From an uncultured Eubacteriales bacterium (GTDB lineage: Bacteria; Bacillota; Clostridia; Lachnospirales; Lachnospiraceae), in NCBI GenBank assembly GCA_900317515.1, contig ONHA01000014.1:1-64000 (forward strand): a stretch of 64,000 nucleotides of DNA. Reading direction: 5' to 3'. The notes below the pieces were generated by a model. It saw nothing but the letters and a program-made list of their open reading frames with translations, did not search any database and was not told where the DNA came from. This document shows, in pieces, positions 53,491-61,734 of the stretch. Within the stretch, counting starts at the first letter, position 1; each line of letters opens with the position of its first letter. Both the position numbers and the translations under genes were made by a program.

Positions 53491-54363
53491 ATGTTCAAGA
53501 CGAGACTTATCAGCGGGATCATTCTGGTCGTGCTGGCGCTTGCCACGATCCTGCCCGGAGGGCTGCCGCTGCTTCTGATGGTCGGATTTATCTCCGTCGT
53601 CGGCATGCTGGAGTTCTACGGGGCGATGAATGTGATCCGGCGGAATAAGGCGCAGGTGCCGGCGGCCGGCAAGGAGTACGAGGCGAAGGATCCGAACGCC
53701 CTTAAAAGCCAGGTGAAGGAGCCTATGAACGCGCTGGCGGCGGCAGGGCTTGTCGGGGCGGTCAATTATCTCGTTCTGATTGCCTACGCCCCGAAACCTT
53801 ACTATCTCTTCGGGGTCGTCGGCACGCTGACTCTGCTTCTTGCGGTCTATGTGTTTACGTTTCCGCGGTTCCACGCCGATCAGGTGGTGGCCGCGTTTGC
53901 GGGAATGGTCTATGTGGCGGTCACGCTGGGCTTCATCTATCTGACCCGCATGGCGTATGACGGGCATGTGCTGGTCTGGCTGATCTTTTTAAGCTCCTGG
54001 GGAGCGGACACCTGCGCCTACTGCTTGGGGAGACTCCTCGGGCGGCACAAGATGGCGCCGATCCTCTCGCCGAAAAAATCGGTCGAGGGAGCGGTCGGAG
54101 GCGTTCTCGGCGCGGGCCTTCTGGGGCTTGCCTACGGGTCGTATCTGGGCCGGCAGGGATGGATCTATTTTCTCATCTGCTCGGTCGGCGCGCTGATCTC
54201 CATGGTCGGGGATCTCGCGGCTTCCGCCATCAAGCGGGACAAGGGTATCAAGGACTACGGGGACCTGATTCCGGGCCACGGCGGGATCCTGGACCGTTTT
54301 GACAGCGTTATATTTACGGCTCCGGTCATCTATTTCCTTTCCATTCTGCTGATCAGAGTCTGA
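53491..54363 (+). CDS. cdsA: Phosphatidate cytidylyltransferase
   Basis: Membrane enzyme of 290 aa making CDP-diacylglycerol. About eight hydrophobic segments; the C-terminal family signature SAIKRDKGIKDYGDLIPGHG and DRFDS is intact, and the GRLLGRHKMAPILSPKKSVEG block precedes it. SD AAGGGGA. Confidence 0.93.
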   Translation: MFKTRLISGIILVVLALATILPGGLPLLLMVGFISVVGMLEFYGAMNVIRRNKAQVPAAGKEYEAKDPNALKSQVKEPMNALAAAGLVGAVNYLVLIAYAPKPYYLFGVVGTLTLLLAVYVFTFPRFHADQVVAAFAGMVYVAVTLGFIYLTRMAYDGHVLVWLIFLSSWGADTCAYCLGRLLGRHKMAPILSPKKSVEGAVGGVLGAGLLGLAYGSYLGRQGWIYFLICSVGALISMVGDLAASAIKRDKGIKDYGDLIPGHGGILDRFDSVIFTAPVIYFLSILLIRV

Positions 54364-54384
54364 CAACGGAGGTTTTATCTGTTA

Positions 54385-55716
54385 ATGAAATGGATCATTG
54401 CATTTCTGATCTTTTCAATCCTTATTCTGTTTCATGAATTCGGGCATTTTATCGTCGCGAAGATGTCAGGCGTCGACGTCGTGGAGTTCTCCATGGGCTT
54501 CGGGCCGCGCATTTTTTCCACGGTTCGTGGCGGAACCCGCTACTCCTTCAAGGCGCTGCTCTTCGGCGGCTCCTGTGAAATGAAAGGCATGTACGACGAT
54601 CTCGATGAGGACGATCCGAATGCCCTCGAGGCAAGACGCACGGAGGAGGGCTCGTTCCAGAGCGCATCCATCGGGAAGAGGATCGCCATCATTTTTGCCG
54701 GGCCGCTCTTTAATTTCATTCTCGCCTTTGTCGGGGCGGTGATCATCATGAGCGCGATCGGCTACGATCCGGCCGAGGTGGTCGCGGTTTCCGAGGAGTC
54801 GCCCGCCTACGAGGCAGGCCTCCGGCCCGGGGATACGATCACGGAGTTCATGGGCGGCCATGTCGATATCGGCCGCGACGTGGCGAACTGGTTCACCTTC
54901 CACGACCTTAAGGAGAGCGATACGGTTACTGTGTCCTACACCCGTGACGGGCAGAAATATAAGGCTTCGTTTGCGCCTTATGTCTATGTCCGCTACATGA
55001 TGGGGCTCACATACACACTGAGCTCCGAGACGGCCCATGTCGATTCGGTCGGAGAGAAATCTCCGCTGGCGGAGGCCGGCGTTAAGGCGGGCGACGTCAT
55101 CACCGCGATCGACGGAAATGAGATCACGACGGCCCAGTCCATGCACGACTACTTTGAGGCGCACCCGCTGGACGGATCGGAAGTAACGCTCACGATCGAG
55201 CGGGAAGGGAATACGTTTGAGACAACACTTGTTCCCTACGAGAGCCGCCAGGCGCTGACAGGCTTTTCCTACAATCTCGGGCGCGTGCCGACAAACGCGA
55301 TCGGCGTCATCAAGTACAGCTTCATTGAGATCCGCTACTGGATCACGACGGTCATCAAGTCTCTCGGAGGCATGTTCACGGGGCGCTTCGGAGCGGAGGA
55401 CCTGTCCGGGCCGGTCGGCGTCGTCGATATCGTGGGAACCACCTACGAGGAAGTGAAGGAGGAGGGCTTCTTCATGACCTTCCTCAACATGGTCAACCTG
55501 CTCATACTGCTCTCGGCCAACCTGGGCGTGATGAACCTTCTGCCGATCCCCGCTCTGGACGGCGGCAGACTGGTCTTCCTGCTCTATGAGCTGATCTCCG
55601 GAAAGCCGGTCAACCGGAAGGTGGAGATGGCGGTCCAGTCGGCCGCGGCGCTGGCGCTGATCGTTCTCATGGTCTATGTGATGTACAACGATGTTCTCAG
55701 GATCATCGGCAGATGA
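54385..55716 (+). CDS. rseP: Site-2 protease RseP/RasP family, two PDZ domains
   Basis: Intramembrane zinc metalloprotease of 443 aa. HEFGH (His17, Glu18, His21) in the first membrane helix and NLLPIPALDGG in the third hold the zinc ligands. Between them are two PDZ-like regions (AGLRPGDTITEFMGG and AGVKAGDVITAIDGN). It cleaves anti-sigma factors and signal-peptide remnants. CGGAGG precedes the ATG. Confidence 0.94.
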   Translation: MKWIIAFLIFSILILFHEFGHFIVAKMSGVDVVEFSMGFGPRIFSTVRGGTRYSFKALLFGGSCEMKGMYDDLDEDDPNALEARRTEEGSFQSASIGKRIAIIFAGPLFNFILAFVGAVIIMSAIGYDPAEVVAVSEESPAYEAGLRPGDTITEFMGGHVDIGRDVANWFTFHDLKESDTVTVSYTRDGQKYKASFAPYVYVRYMMGLTYTLSSETAHVDSVGEKSPLAEAGVKAGDVITAIDGNEITTAQSMHDYFEAHPLDGSEVTLTIEREGNTFETTLVPYESRQALTGFSYNLGRVPTNAIGVIKYSFIEIRYWITTVIKSLGGMFTGRFGAEDLSGPVGVVDIVGTTYEEVKEEGFFMTFLNMVNLLILLSANLGVMNLLPIPALDGGRLVFLLYELISGKPVNRKVEMAVQSAAALALIVLMVYVMYNDVLRIIGR

Positions 55717-55724
55717 GGTGTTTT

Positions 55725-56369
55725 ATGGATAAGGTTATGAACATTTTTAAGAGTGAAGAGGGCAGGAGGAGGCTTCTTATGACGCTGGCGGGGGTTCTTG
55801 TCGCCGGCTTCAGCGTGGGGCTCTTCAATTTCTCGGGATTCGGGATGGATCCTTTTCAGGTGTTCGCCCACGGGCTGAACAATCTGGTCCCTCTTTCCTA
55901 CGGCCTTTTCTACTCGCTGGTGAATGCGGTCCTTCTGGTGGTCGTCTTCTTTATGGACAGGACGAAGATCGGGCTCGGAACGCTCATCAACCTGTTTCTT
56001 CTCGGATATGTGGTGGATTTCTCCTCTGCACTCTGGGCACGTCTGATCCCGCATCCGTCTGTCCTGGTCCGCGCGGTATTTCTTATCCTCGGGATCGTCA
56101 TCATGTGCTTCGGGTCCGCTCTTTATTTTACCGGGGATCTCGGGGTCTCGACCTACGATGCGATCGCGCTGGTCCTCTCCAGGGAGAAAAAGTGGGATTT
56201 CAGGATCACCCGCATCTCGACGGATGTGATCTGCACGGTGCTGGGCGTCCTGACCGGGGCCGTGGCCGGCATCGGAACGATCGTGACGGCCTTCTTCATG
56301 GGGCCGCTCATCGAGTTCTTCAACAGGACGGTTGCCCGCCCGTTCCGCTCGGGGAAGGCGGCGAAGTGA
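55725..56369 (+). CDS. YczE/YitT-type membrane protein
   Basis: Integral membrane protein of 214 aa with five or six hydrophobic segments. The opening GFSVGLFNFSGFGMDPFQVF and the middle FTGDLGVSTYDAIALV are typical of the YczE/YyaS branch; the function is unknown. GAGGTG 5 nt before the ATG at 55725 makes it the likely start, although an ATG at 55713 overlaps the rseP stop. Confidence 0.75.
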   Translation: MDKVMNIFKSEEGRRRLLMTLAGVLVAGFSVGLFNFSGFGMDPFQVFAHGLNNLVPLSYGLFYSLVNAVLLVVVFFMDRTKIGLGTLINLFLLGYVVDFSSALWARLIPHPSVLVRAVFLILGIVIMCFGSALYFTGDLGVSTYDAIALVLSREKKWDFRITRISTDVICTVLGVLTGAVAGIGTIVTAFFMGPLIEFFNRTVARPFRSGKAAK

Positions 56370-56376
56370 AATACAG

Positions 56377-56405
56377 TTGCGGAGTTTTCATTTTCATAGT
56401 ATGAT
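56377..56405 (+). promoter_or_regulatory. Promoter of the superoxide reductase gene
   Basis: TTGCGG (56377-56382), a 17-nt spacer and TATGAT (56400-56405). Confidence 0.7.
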
Positions 56406-56456
56406 AGAAGAAATTAGAGACAGGGTCTCTTACAAGTAATTCATAAGGAGGCTTTT

Positions 56457-56825
56457 ATGAAGATCTTTATCTGCGAAAAGTGCGGAAACATGGTGGAACT
56501 GCTTCAGAAAGGCACATGTCCGGTGAAGTGCTGCGGTGAGCCGCTTAAGGAGCTCATCCCGAACACGACCGATGCGGCAAATGAAAAGCACGTTCCGGTC
56601 GTCACGGTGAACGGGAACGAGATCACGGTCAAGGTCGGCGAAGTCGAGCACCCGATGCTTGAGAAGCACTATATCAATTTCATCGCGGTCGAGACCACGA
56701 AGGGCGTCATGAGAAAGAATCTTGCCCCGGGCGAGGCTCCGATCGCAAAGTTTGTGCTCGCCGATGGCGAAGAGTATGTGGCAGCCTACGAGTACTGCAA
56801 TCTGCACGGCCTCTGGAAAGCCTGA
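56457..56825 (+). CDS. dfx: Desulfoferrodoxin (superoxide reductase)
   Basis: Two-iron protein of 122 aa that reduces superoxide to peroxide, a marker of strict or moderate anaerobes. Centre I: C6-x2-C9-x15-C25-C26, the exact desulforedoxin spacing. Centre II: EKHVPV (His45), HPMLEKHYINFI (His65, His71) and YCNLHGLW (Cys114, His117), the Fe(His)4Cys site, with the conserved Glu-Lys before His45. It has its own promoter. Confidence 0.96.
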   Translation: MKIFICEKCGNMVELLQKGTCPVKCCGEPLKELIPNTTDAANEKHVPVVTVNGNEITVKVGEVEHPMLEKHYINFIAVETTKGVMRKNLAPGEAPIAKFVLADGEEYVAAYEYCNLHGLWKA

Positions 56826-56842
56826 TGAAAGACCAAAAGCGG

Positions 56843-56868
56843 TGAAGCTCATTTGAGAGCTCACCATG
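56843..56868 (+). other. Hairpin between superoxide reductase and kinase-like genes
   Basis: GGTG-AGCTC and GAGCT-CACC can pair around a short loop with one bulged A. No T-tract follows, so it is not a normal terminator; an mRNA processing or stability role is possible. Confidence 0.3.
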
Positions 56869-56896
56869 AAACTAATCGGATGGGGAAGGGAGAATT

Positions 56897-57415
56897 ATGA
56901 ACGATATTATTCTTGAGGGCTTTATGGGCTCGGGAAAGAGCACAATCGGCAGGATCATCGCAAAGAAGCTGAATCTGCCCCTTGTGGATGTCGATAAGAA
57001 AGTCTCCGGCAAGCTTGGAATGAAGCCTGTGGAGGTCTACGACCGGTTTGGTGACAGCTATTACCGTGCGATGGAGACGGTTGCCCTGAACGACCTCATT
57101 GAGGAGGGAAAGCCCGCGGTGATCGTTCTGGGAAGCGGCCTCGCACTCATGGAACAGAATGATGCATACCTGAAGGCGCTCGGGAAGGTATATTACCTTA
57201 AGATTCCGGCATCTCAGGCGGTTGCGCGCATTTCGAAAAATGACAAGCACTCCTGGCTGCAGGATGACGATCTTACGGATCACGTCCTCAAGATGCTGAA
57301 GGAGAGGGAACCCGCTTATGTCAGGATCGCCGATATGACGATCCCGACCGAGGGGAAGACAAACGAGGAGATCGCCGATATTATCTTAGCGGCTCATCAA
57401 AAACAAGACGCCTGA
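56897..57415 (+). CDS. Divergent shikimate-kinase-like protein
   Basis: P-loop kinase of 172 aa with the shikimate kinase fold: GFMGSGKSTIG (residues 8-18), VDVDKK (Asp33), a YYRAMET segment with Arg57, and REPAYVRIADM near the end. Two hallmarks are altered: the GGG of the substrate loop is GSG (79-81), and the lid region around KHSWLQDDD lacks the usual Arg-Pro. A complete shikimate kinase is fused to AroD 1.7 kb away, so this one may use another substrate or be a weak paralogue. GGGAG precedes the ATG. Its 3' end overlaps the 3' end of aroE on the other strand by 35 bp. Confidence 0.7.
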   Translation: MNDIILEGFMGSGKSTIGRIIAKKLNLPLVDVDKKVSGKLGMKPVEVYDRFGDSYYRAMETVALNDLIEEGKPAVIVLGSGLALMEQNDAYLKALGKVYYLKIPASQAVARISKNDKHSWLQDDDLTDHVLKMLKEREPAYVRIADMTIPTEGKTNEEIADIILAAHQKQDA

Positions 57416-58244
57416 TTTCGGGGACGGGCATGGTCCGGCCGGTCCAGATGCGGAAGGAGGCGGCTCCCTGCAGAAGAAGCATGGGAAGACCGTTTTCCGT
57501 CCGGCAGCCGGCGGACTCAGCCATCGAAAGAAGCGGTGTCTTGCGCGGGTTATAAATGATGTCCATGACATCCGGGCGGGATGCGAGGAAGGAGATATCC
57601 GGCACAAGACAGCCGGCGTCCTCGGCACCGCCTTTTTTCATGCCCACGCTCGAGGCGTTGACAAGGAGGCCGCAGGACCCGATTTTCTCCTTAAGAAGAG
57701 CCTGGTCGGCCAGGGGAAGAATTTCAATCCCGCAGGAGGAGTGGGGCGAAAGCTTTTCGGCGAGCGCTTCCGCCTTACGGCCCGATTCCGGGCGGTTGTA
57801 GAAGACGGAGATGTGCGCGGCTCCGGCAAGGGCCGATGCGATGAGGATCGCGGAGGCGGCACCGCCGGTTCCGAGGAGGACCAGGGAGGCGTTTTCCACG
57901 GCGAATCCGGCCTCTTTAGCCGCATCGAGGAAGCCTCTTCCGTCGGTGGTGTCCCCGAGCAGCTTTCCGCCGACATTTTTGACGGTGTTGACCGAGCCTC
58001 CGATCCGGGACTCGAGCGAGAGCTCATCGCAGAGACCGCACATCGCGGATTTGACGGGCATCGTGCAGTTCCACCCGGAGGCGCCTTCGGCGAGGAGCCG
58101 GGAGACGGCGTCCTTAAGCTCCGGAACGCCCGCGGTGACGAGCCCGTAATGAGCGTCGATCCCAAGGAGGGAGAACGCGGTGTTGTGCATGGCCGGCGAG
58201 AGGCTGTGGGATACAGGGTCGCCGATGAGATAATAATTTTGCAT
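57381..58244 (-). CDS. aroE: Shikimate dehydrogenase
   Basis: NADPH enzyme of 287 aa reducing 3-dehydroshikimate to shikimate. Motifs: LIGDPVSHSLSPAMHNTAF (substrate Ser-x-Ser), NCTMPVK with the catalytic Lys, GTGGAASAIL for NADP, IIYNPRKTPLL and LLQGAASFRIWTG. AAAGGAG precedes the ATG on the minus strand. Divergent from the AroD-AroK gene and convergent with the kinase-like gene. Confidence 0.95.
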   Translation of the reverse strand: MQNYYLIGDPVSHSLSPAMHNTAFSLLGIDAHYGLVTAGVPELKDAVSRLLAEGASGWNCTMPVKSAMCGLCDELSLESRIGGSVNTVKNVGGKLLGDTTDGRGFLDAAKEAGFAVENASLVLLGTGGAASAILIASALAGAAHISVFYNRPESGRKAEALAEKLSPHSSCGIEILPLADQALLKEKIGSCGLLVNASSVGMKKGGAEDAGCLVPDISFLASRPDVMDIIYNPRKTPLLSMAESAGCRTENGLPMLLLQGAASFRIWTGRTMPVPEIRRLVFDEPLR

Positions 58245-58282
58245 GGCTGCTCCTTTGTAAGTAAACAGGTTTTAATTTGCGG

Positions 58283-58288
58283 TATATT
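58283..58288 (+). promoter_or_regulatory. Possible -10 element abutting the aroD-aroK start
   Basis: TATATT at 58283-58288 would start transcription at about 58295, one base before the ATG at 58296. No -35 hexamer and no ribosome binding site are visible, so this is tentative. Confidence 0.3.
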
Positions 58289-58295
58289 GTAACAC

Positions 58296-59597
58296 ATGGA
58301 TAAAAAAATGAAAACATTAACCATCAAAAACGTCACGTTCGGCACAGGGATCCCGAAGATCGCGGTGCCTGTCACGGATACGGACCCGGAGGAGATCGTC
58401 CGAAATGCGGAGGCCGCAAAAGGCCAGGCTGATCTCATCGAGCTCCGCATCGATGCATTTCTGTCAGCAGGCGGCTGCGCGGAGGAGGCTCAGGGCGGCC
58501 TTGAAAAGCTCCTCTCCGATGTGAGACGGGCCTTTGACGGCCCGATCCTCTTTACGCTGCGGACAGGCGCGGAGGGCGGCCTCCTTGAGGTCACCGACGA
58601 GGTCTATGCGGGAGTCCTCGCCCGGGCTCTAAAGAGCGGCTGTATCGATCTTATCGATATCGAATTTGCCAGGACCACGGCGAAGGAGATAGCGGAGCGC
58701 GCGAGGGCTGCCGGCGTCCCGGTTGTATTTTCGAGGCATGACTTTAGGAAGACCCCGAAGGCGGAGGAGATCGCGGAGAGCTTCCGGAAGATGGAAGAGA
58801 GCGGCGCGGCGATCGCTAAGGGAGCTTTCATGCCGGAGAGCGGATCCGATGTCGACGAGATCCTGAGAGCGGCAGAGCTTGCCGGGAAGGCGCTTTCGGT
58901 CCCCTTCATCCTGATCGCGATGGGGGAGAAGGGCCGCATCACGAGGACGCACGGAGAAGTGTTCGGCTCCTGCCTGACCTTTGCCTCCCTTAAGGGGCGC
59001 GCGAGCGCTCCCGGCCAGATCGATGCCGGGGAGATGCGAAAGGAGCTTATAAGGATCCATGAGGCGAGGGAGCGAAAGGGGTTCATTTTCCTCATCGGTT
59101 TTATGGGAACCGGAAAATCCTCCGTGGGAAGAGCTCTGAAGAAGATGAGAGACCTCCCGCTCATCGAGATGGACGAGAACATCGAGAAGGCTGAGGGCAT
59201 GCCGATCAGCCGGATCTTTGAGACGCGCGGGCAGGAGGCCTTCCGGGATATGGAGACGGAGTTCCTCGCCGGGCTCTGCGGGAGAGAAGGAGGCTTCGTC
59301 TCCTGCGGTGGCGGCGCCGTGCTAAGAGAGCGCAACCGGGTCCTCATGCGGGGGCTCGGGACGATCGTGCTTCTGACCGCCTCACCGGAGACGATCTACG
59401 AGCGCTTAAAGGGCGGCATCAAGAACCGTCCGAATATCCGCGGCCGGTACTCGGTCGAGGGAATCAGCGAGCTCATGGAGACCCGAAGGGCGGCTTATAC
59501 GGAGGCCGCAGGCCGGATCGTCGCCACGGACGGCCTTCAGCCGGCGGAAATTGCCGGAAAAATACTGGAAGAGACCGGATCGGATGATTTTGTGTAA
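58296..59597 (+). CDS. aroDK: Fused 3-dehydroquinate dehydratase-shikimate kinase
   Basis: Bifunctional protein of 433 aa. Residues about 10-255 are a type I dehydroquinase (AroD): LIELRIDAF, VFSRHDFRKT with catalytic His148, IAKGAFMP with Schiff-base Lys175, and ASAPGQI. Residues about 262-433 are a shikimate kinase (AroK): GFMGTGKSSVG (268-278), EMDENI (Asp293), AFRDME (Arg317), SCGGGAVL and KNRPNIRGR (lid Arg). It covers two steps, dehydroquinate to dehydroshikimate and shikimate to shikimate 3-phosphate, while aroE next door supplies the step between. Both domains look intact. There is no Shine-Dalgarno site before either ATG (58296, 58308). Confidence 0.92.
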   Translation: MDKKMKTLTIKNVTFGTGIPKIAVPVTDTDPEEIVRNAEAAKGQADLIELRIDAFLSAGGCAEEAQGGLEKLLSDVRRAFDGPILFTLRTGAEGGLLEVTDEVYAGVLARALKSGCIDLIDIEFARTTAKEIAERARAAGVPVVFSRHDFRKTPKAEEIAESFRKMEESGAAIAKGAFMPESGSDVDEILRAAELAGKALSVPFILIAMGEKGRITRTHGEVFGSCLTFASLKGRASAPGQIDAGEMRKELIRIHEARERKGFIFLIGFMGTGKSSVGRALKKMRDLPLIEMDENIEKAEGMPISRIFETRGQEAFRDMETEFLAGLCGREGGFVSCGGGAVLRERNRVLMRGLGTIVLLTASPETIYERLKGGIKNRPNIRGRYSVEGISELMETRRAAYTEAAGRIVATDGLQPAEIAGKILEETGSDDFV

Positions 59598-59606
59598 AAC
59601 ATGTGC

Positions 59607-59635
59607 TTGCATATCCGAAGGTTTTATATTAAAAT
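59607..59635 (+). promoter_or_regulatory. Promoter of efp
   Basis: TTGCAT (59607-59612), a 17-nt spacer and TAAAAT (59630-59635). Confidence 0.65.
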
Positions 59636-59663
59636 GAACGTACACTTTTAAGGAGGAATGCCA

Positions 59664-60221
59664 ATGATTTCAGCAGGTGATTTTAAAAACGGCTTAACGC
59701 TTGAGATTGACGGACAGGTTATGCAGATCGTGGAGTTTCAGCACGTAAAACCCGGTAAGGGTGCTGCGTTCGTCCGCACAAAGATGAGAAATGTTATCAA
59801 CGGCGGCGTCGTCGAGAAGACGTTCCGTCCGACCGAAAAGTTCCCGGCCGCCCGTATCGACCGCAAGGACCAGCAGTATCTCTACAATGACGGAGATCTC
59901 TACTATTTCATGGATCCCGAAAACTATGAGCAGATCATGATCAACAAGGACATCATCGGTGATGCGATGAAGTTCGTGAAGGAAAACGACACCGTTAAGG
60001 TCTGCTCCTACAACGGCAACGTGTTCTCCATCGAGCCGCCGCTCTTTGTCGAACTCGAAGTTACCGACACGGAGCCGGGCTTCGCGGGCAACACCGCTCA
60101 GGGCGCTTCCAAGCCGGCAACCGTTGAGACGGGTGCCACGATTCAGGTTCCGCTCTTTGTCAATATCGGCGACAAGGTCAAGATCGACACCAGAACCGCT
60201 GAATATCTTTCGAGAGTATGA
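59664..60221 (+). CDS. efp: Elongation factor P
   Basis: Translation factor of 185 aa that relieves stalling at polyproline stretches. [31 protein letters not shown] with the tip residue Lys32, and the C-terminal [17 protein letters not shown] are diagnostic. The start at 59664 is chosen over 59658 because AAGGAGG lies only 2 nt from the earlier ATG. It fits the Pro-rich linkers encoded in this window. Confidence 0.96.
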   Translation: MISAGDFKNGLTLEIDGQVMQIVEFQHVKPGKGAAFVRTKMRNVINGGVVEKTFRPTEKFPAARIDRKDQQYLYNDGDLYYFMDPENYEQIMINKDIIGDAMKFVKENDTVKVCSYNGNVFSIEPPLFVELEVTDTEPGFAGNTAQGASKPATVETGATIQVPLFVNIGDKVKIDTRTAEYLSRV

Positions 60222-60227
60222 TGTTAT

Positions 60228-60262
60228 ACGCCTCCCCTGCAGGGGAGGCGTTAATATTTTTT
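60228..60262 (+). terminator. Terminator of efp
   Basis: A 24-bp perfect palindrome (60228-60251, arms ACGCCTCCCC/GGGGAGGCGT) followed by a T-rich tract. Confidence 0.85.
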
Positions 60263-60350
60263 GATTGTATCTTATCCTTTTTCCCTTTTTTTGCATGCAG
60301 GCAGCATTTCTTTTTGCTGTTTTATTTTTATGCAAAGAAAGGAAATTATC

Positions 60351-61289
60351 ATGGAATACGACATCTTTAAGGAAACACTGAAAAAGAAAGTTTCGGATCT
60401 TCTGAAAGACGCTTCGGAGATCTCCATAAAGCGCTATGTGAAGGTAAACGGGATCACCTATGACGGACTCACCGTGTTCAGCCCGGACACCAATCTGTCC
60501 CCCACGATCCCTCTGACGGATTTCTACGAGCAGTATACAGCGGGGAAGAGTATGGATGAGATTGCGGAGGAAGTTGCTCAGTTTTACAGAGACTACCGGG
60601 TCCCGGGGATGGTCGATGTGGGCTGCCTCTCAAAATATGAGGAAATAAAGCACAGGCTCAGGATCAGGCTCCTGAACAGAGCCATGAACGTCGAGAGGCT
60701 CTCTGATATGCCCTACAGGGACTATCTGGACCTGGCCGCCTGCCTTTATCTTGAAGTCGAGGGGTTCGGGATCCCGAACGCGACCTGCCCGGTGAGGAAG
60801 CGCGAGCTTGAGACCTGGGGCAGATCCTTCGACGAGGTTTATGCGGACGCCGAGGCGAACATGAAAAAATACGAGCCGGGCGAGCTCTCGGGCATCGGAG
60901 AGGTGATAAAGGGGCTTAGGCAGGAGCTGGAGGAGATGGCCGTGAAGGCCGACCGCCCGAAGGATTTCTTCCTTAAGGATGAGATCCCGGAGGAGGCTCC
61001 GCCCGAGATGTTTGTCCTGACGACAAAGGGGAAGACCTTCGGGGCTGCGGCCATGCTGGACCTTGATCCGATCAGGTCCTTAAGCGAGCTTCTTAGCGCT
61101 GATCTCTACGTTATCCCGAGCAGTATCCATGAGGTGATCCTGCTTCCGGACCGCCCGGATGTGTCGGCAGACCACCTTGCAGAGATGGTTGCGGCCATCA
61201 ACCACAGCGAGGTTCCGCTGGGCGACATCCTCTCAAACAGGATCTACCGCTACGTGAGAGAGACGGACCGGATCGTCATCGCCGGTTAA
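60351..61289 (+). CDS. DUF5688-type protein of unknown function
   Basis: Soluble protein of 312 aa. It resembles the DUF5688 proteins common in Lachnospiraceae (VKVNGITYDGLTVFSPDTN, IRLLNRAMN, PYRDYLDLAACLYLEV, FGAAAMLD, YVIPSSIHEVILLPD). No catalytic motif is known. Start at 60351 after AAAGGAAA; the upstream 30 codons in frame run through the AT-rich gap. It stands alone between efp and two tRNA genes. Confidence 0.7.
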   Translation: MEYDIFKETLKKKVSDLLKDASEISIKRYVKVNGITYDGLTVFSPDTNLSPTIPLTDFYEQYTAGKSMDEIAEEVAQFYRDYRVPGMVDVGCLSKYEEIKHRLRIRLLNRAMNVERLSDMPYRDYLDLAACLYLEVEGFGIPNATCPVRKRELETWGRSFDEVYADAEANMKKYEPGELSGIGEVIKGLRQELEEMAVKADRPKDFFLKDEIPEEAPPEMFVLTTKGKTFGAAAMLDLDPIRSLSELLSADLYVIPSSIHEVILLPDRPDVSADHLAEMVAAINHSEVPLGDILSNRIYRYVRETDRIVIAG

Positions 61290-61322
61290 GGTGAATAGTT
61301 GCTATCATTTTAAAAAAAGGGC

Positions 61323-61351
61323 TTGCAAATTTCTTTCGGATGCGTTATTAT
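61323..61351 (+). promoter_or_regulatory. Promoter of tRNA-Ala
   Basis: TTGCAA (61323-61328), a 17-nt spacer and TATTAT (61346-61351). Confidence 0.8.
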
Positions 61352-61364
61352 ACCTCTTGTGCGT

Positions 61365-61436
61365 GGGGATATAGCTCAGTGGGAGAGCGTTCGGTTCGCA
61401 TCCGAAAGGCCGTGAGTTCGAATCTCATTATCTCCA
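61365..61436 (+). tRNA. tRNA-Ala (anticodon CGC)
   Basis: Acceptor GGGGATA pairs with TATCTCC and contains the alanine identity pair G3-U70. Anticodon stem TTCGG/CCGAA encloses TTCGCAT with anticodon CGC, which reads GCG. CCA is not encoded. Confidence 0.93.
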
Positions 61437-61441
61437 TCCTG

Positions 61442-61470
61442 ACAGCCTGCCTTATAGGCAGGCTGTTTTA
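61442..61470 (+). terminator. Hairpin between tRNA-Ala and tRNA-Arg
   Basis: ACAGCCTGCC (61442-61451) pairs with GGCAGGCTGT (61457-61466), followed by a short TTTT. Because no promoter is visible before tRNA-Arg, it may be a leaky terminator or processing site. Confidence 0.6.
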
Positions 61471-61478
61471 AGGAATAT

Positions 61479-61550
61479 GTGTCTGTAGCTCAGTGGATAG
61501 AGCACTGGATTCCGGTTCCAGGTGCGCGGGTTCGACTCCTGTCAGACACA
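61479..61550 (+). tRNA. tRNA-Arg (anticodon CCG)
   Basis: Acceptor GTGTCTG pairs with CAGACAC; anticodon stem CTGGA/TCCAG encloses TTCCGGT with anticodon CCG, which reads CGG. CCA is not encoded. Confidence 0.92.
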
Positions 61551-61557
61551 GAGGGAA

Positions 61558-61594
61558 GTGCCGGTCGAACAGAAGACCGGCACATTTTCTTTTT
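61558..61594 (+). terminator. Terminator of the tRNA-Ala/tRNA-Arg unit
   Basis: GTGCCGGTC (61558-61566) and GACCGGCAC (61575-61583) followed by ATTTTCTTTTT. Confidence 0.85.
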
Positions 61595-61734
61595 GAGGCC
61601 GTTTTTCCTCGGATATATATAAAAAAACCTGAAATGACCGGTCCGAACGGAGTGGATAAACGTATTTCCGATGAGTATATTGTAATATGAAGCCGTATGG
61701 CTTCTTACTATTATATCTACGGAGGATTTATACA

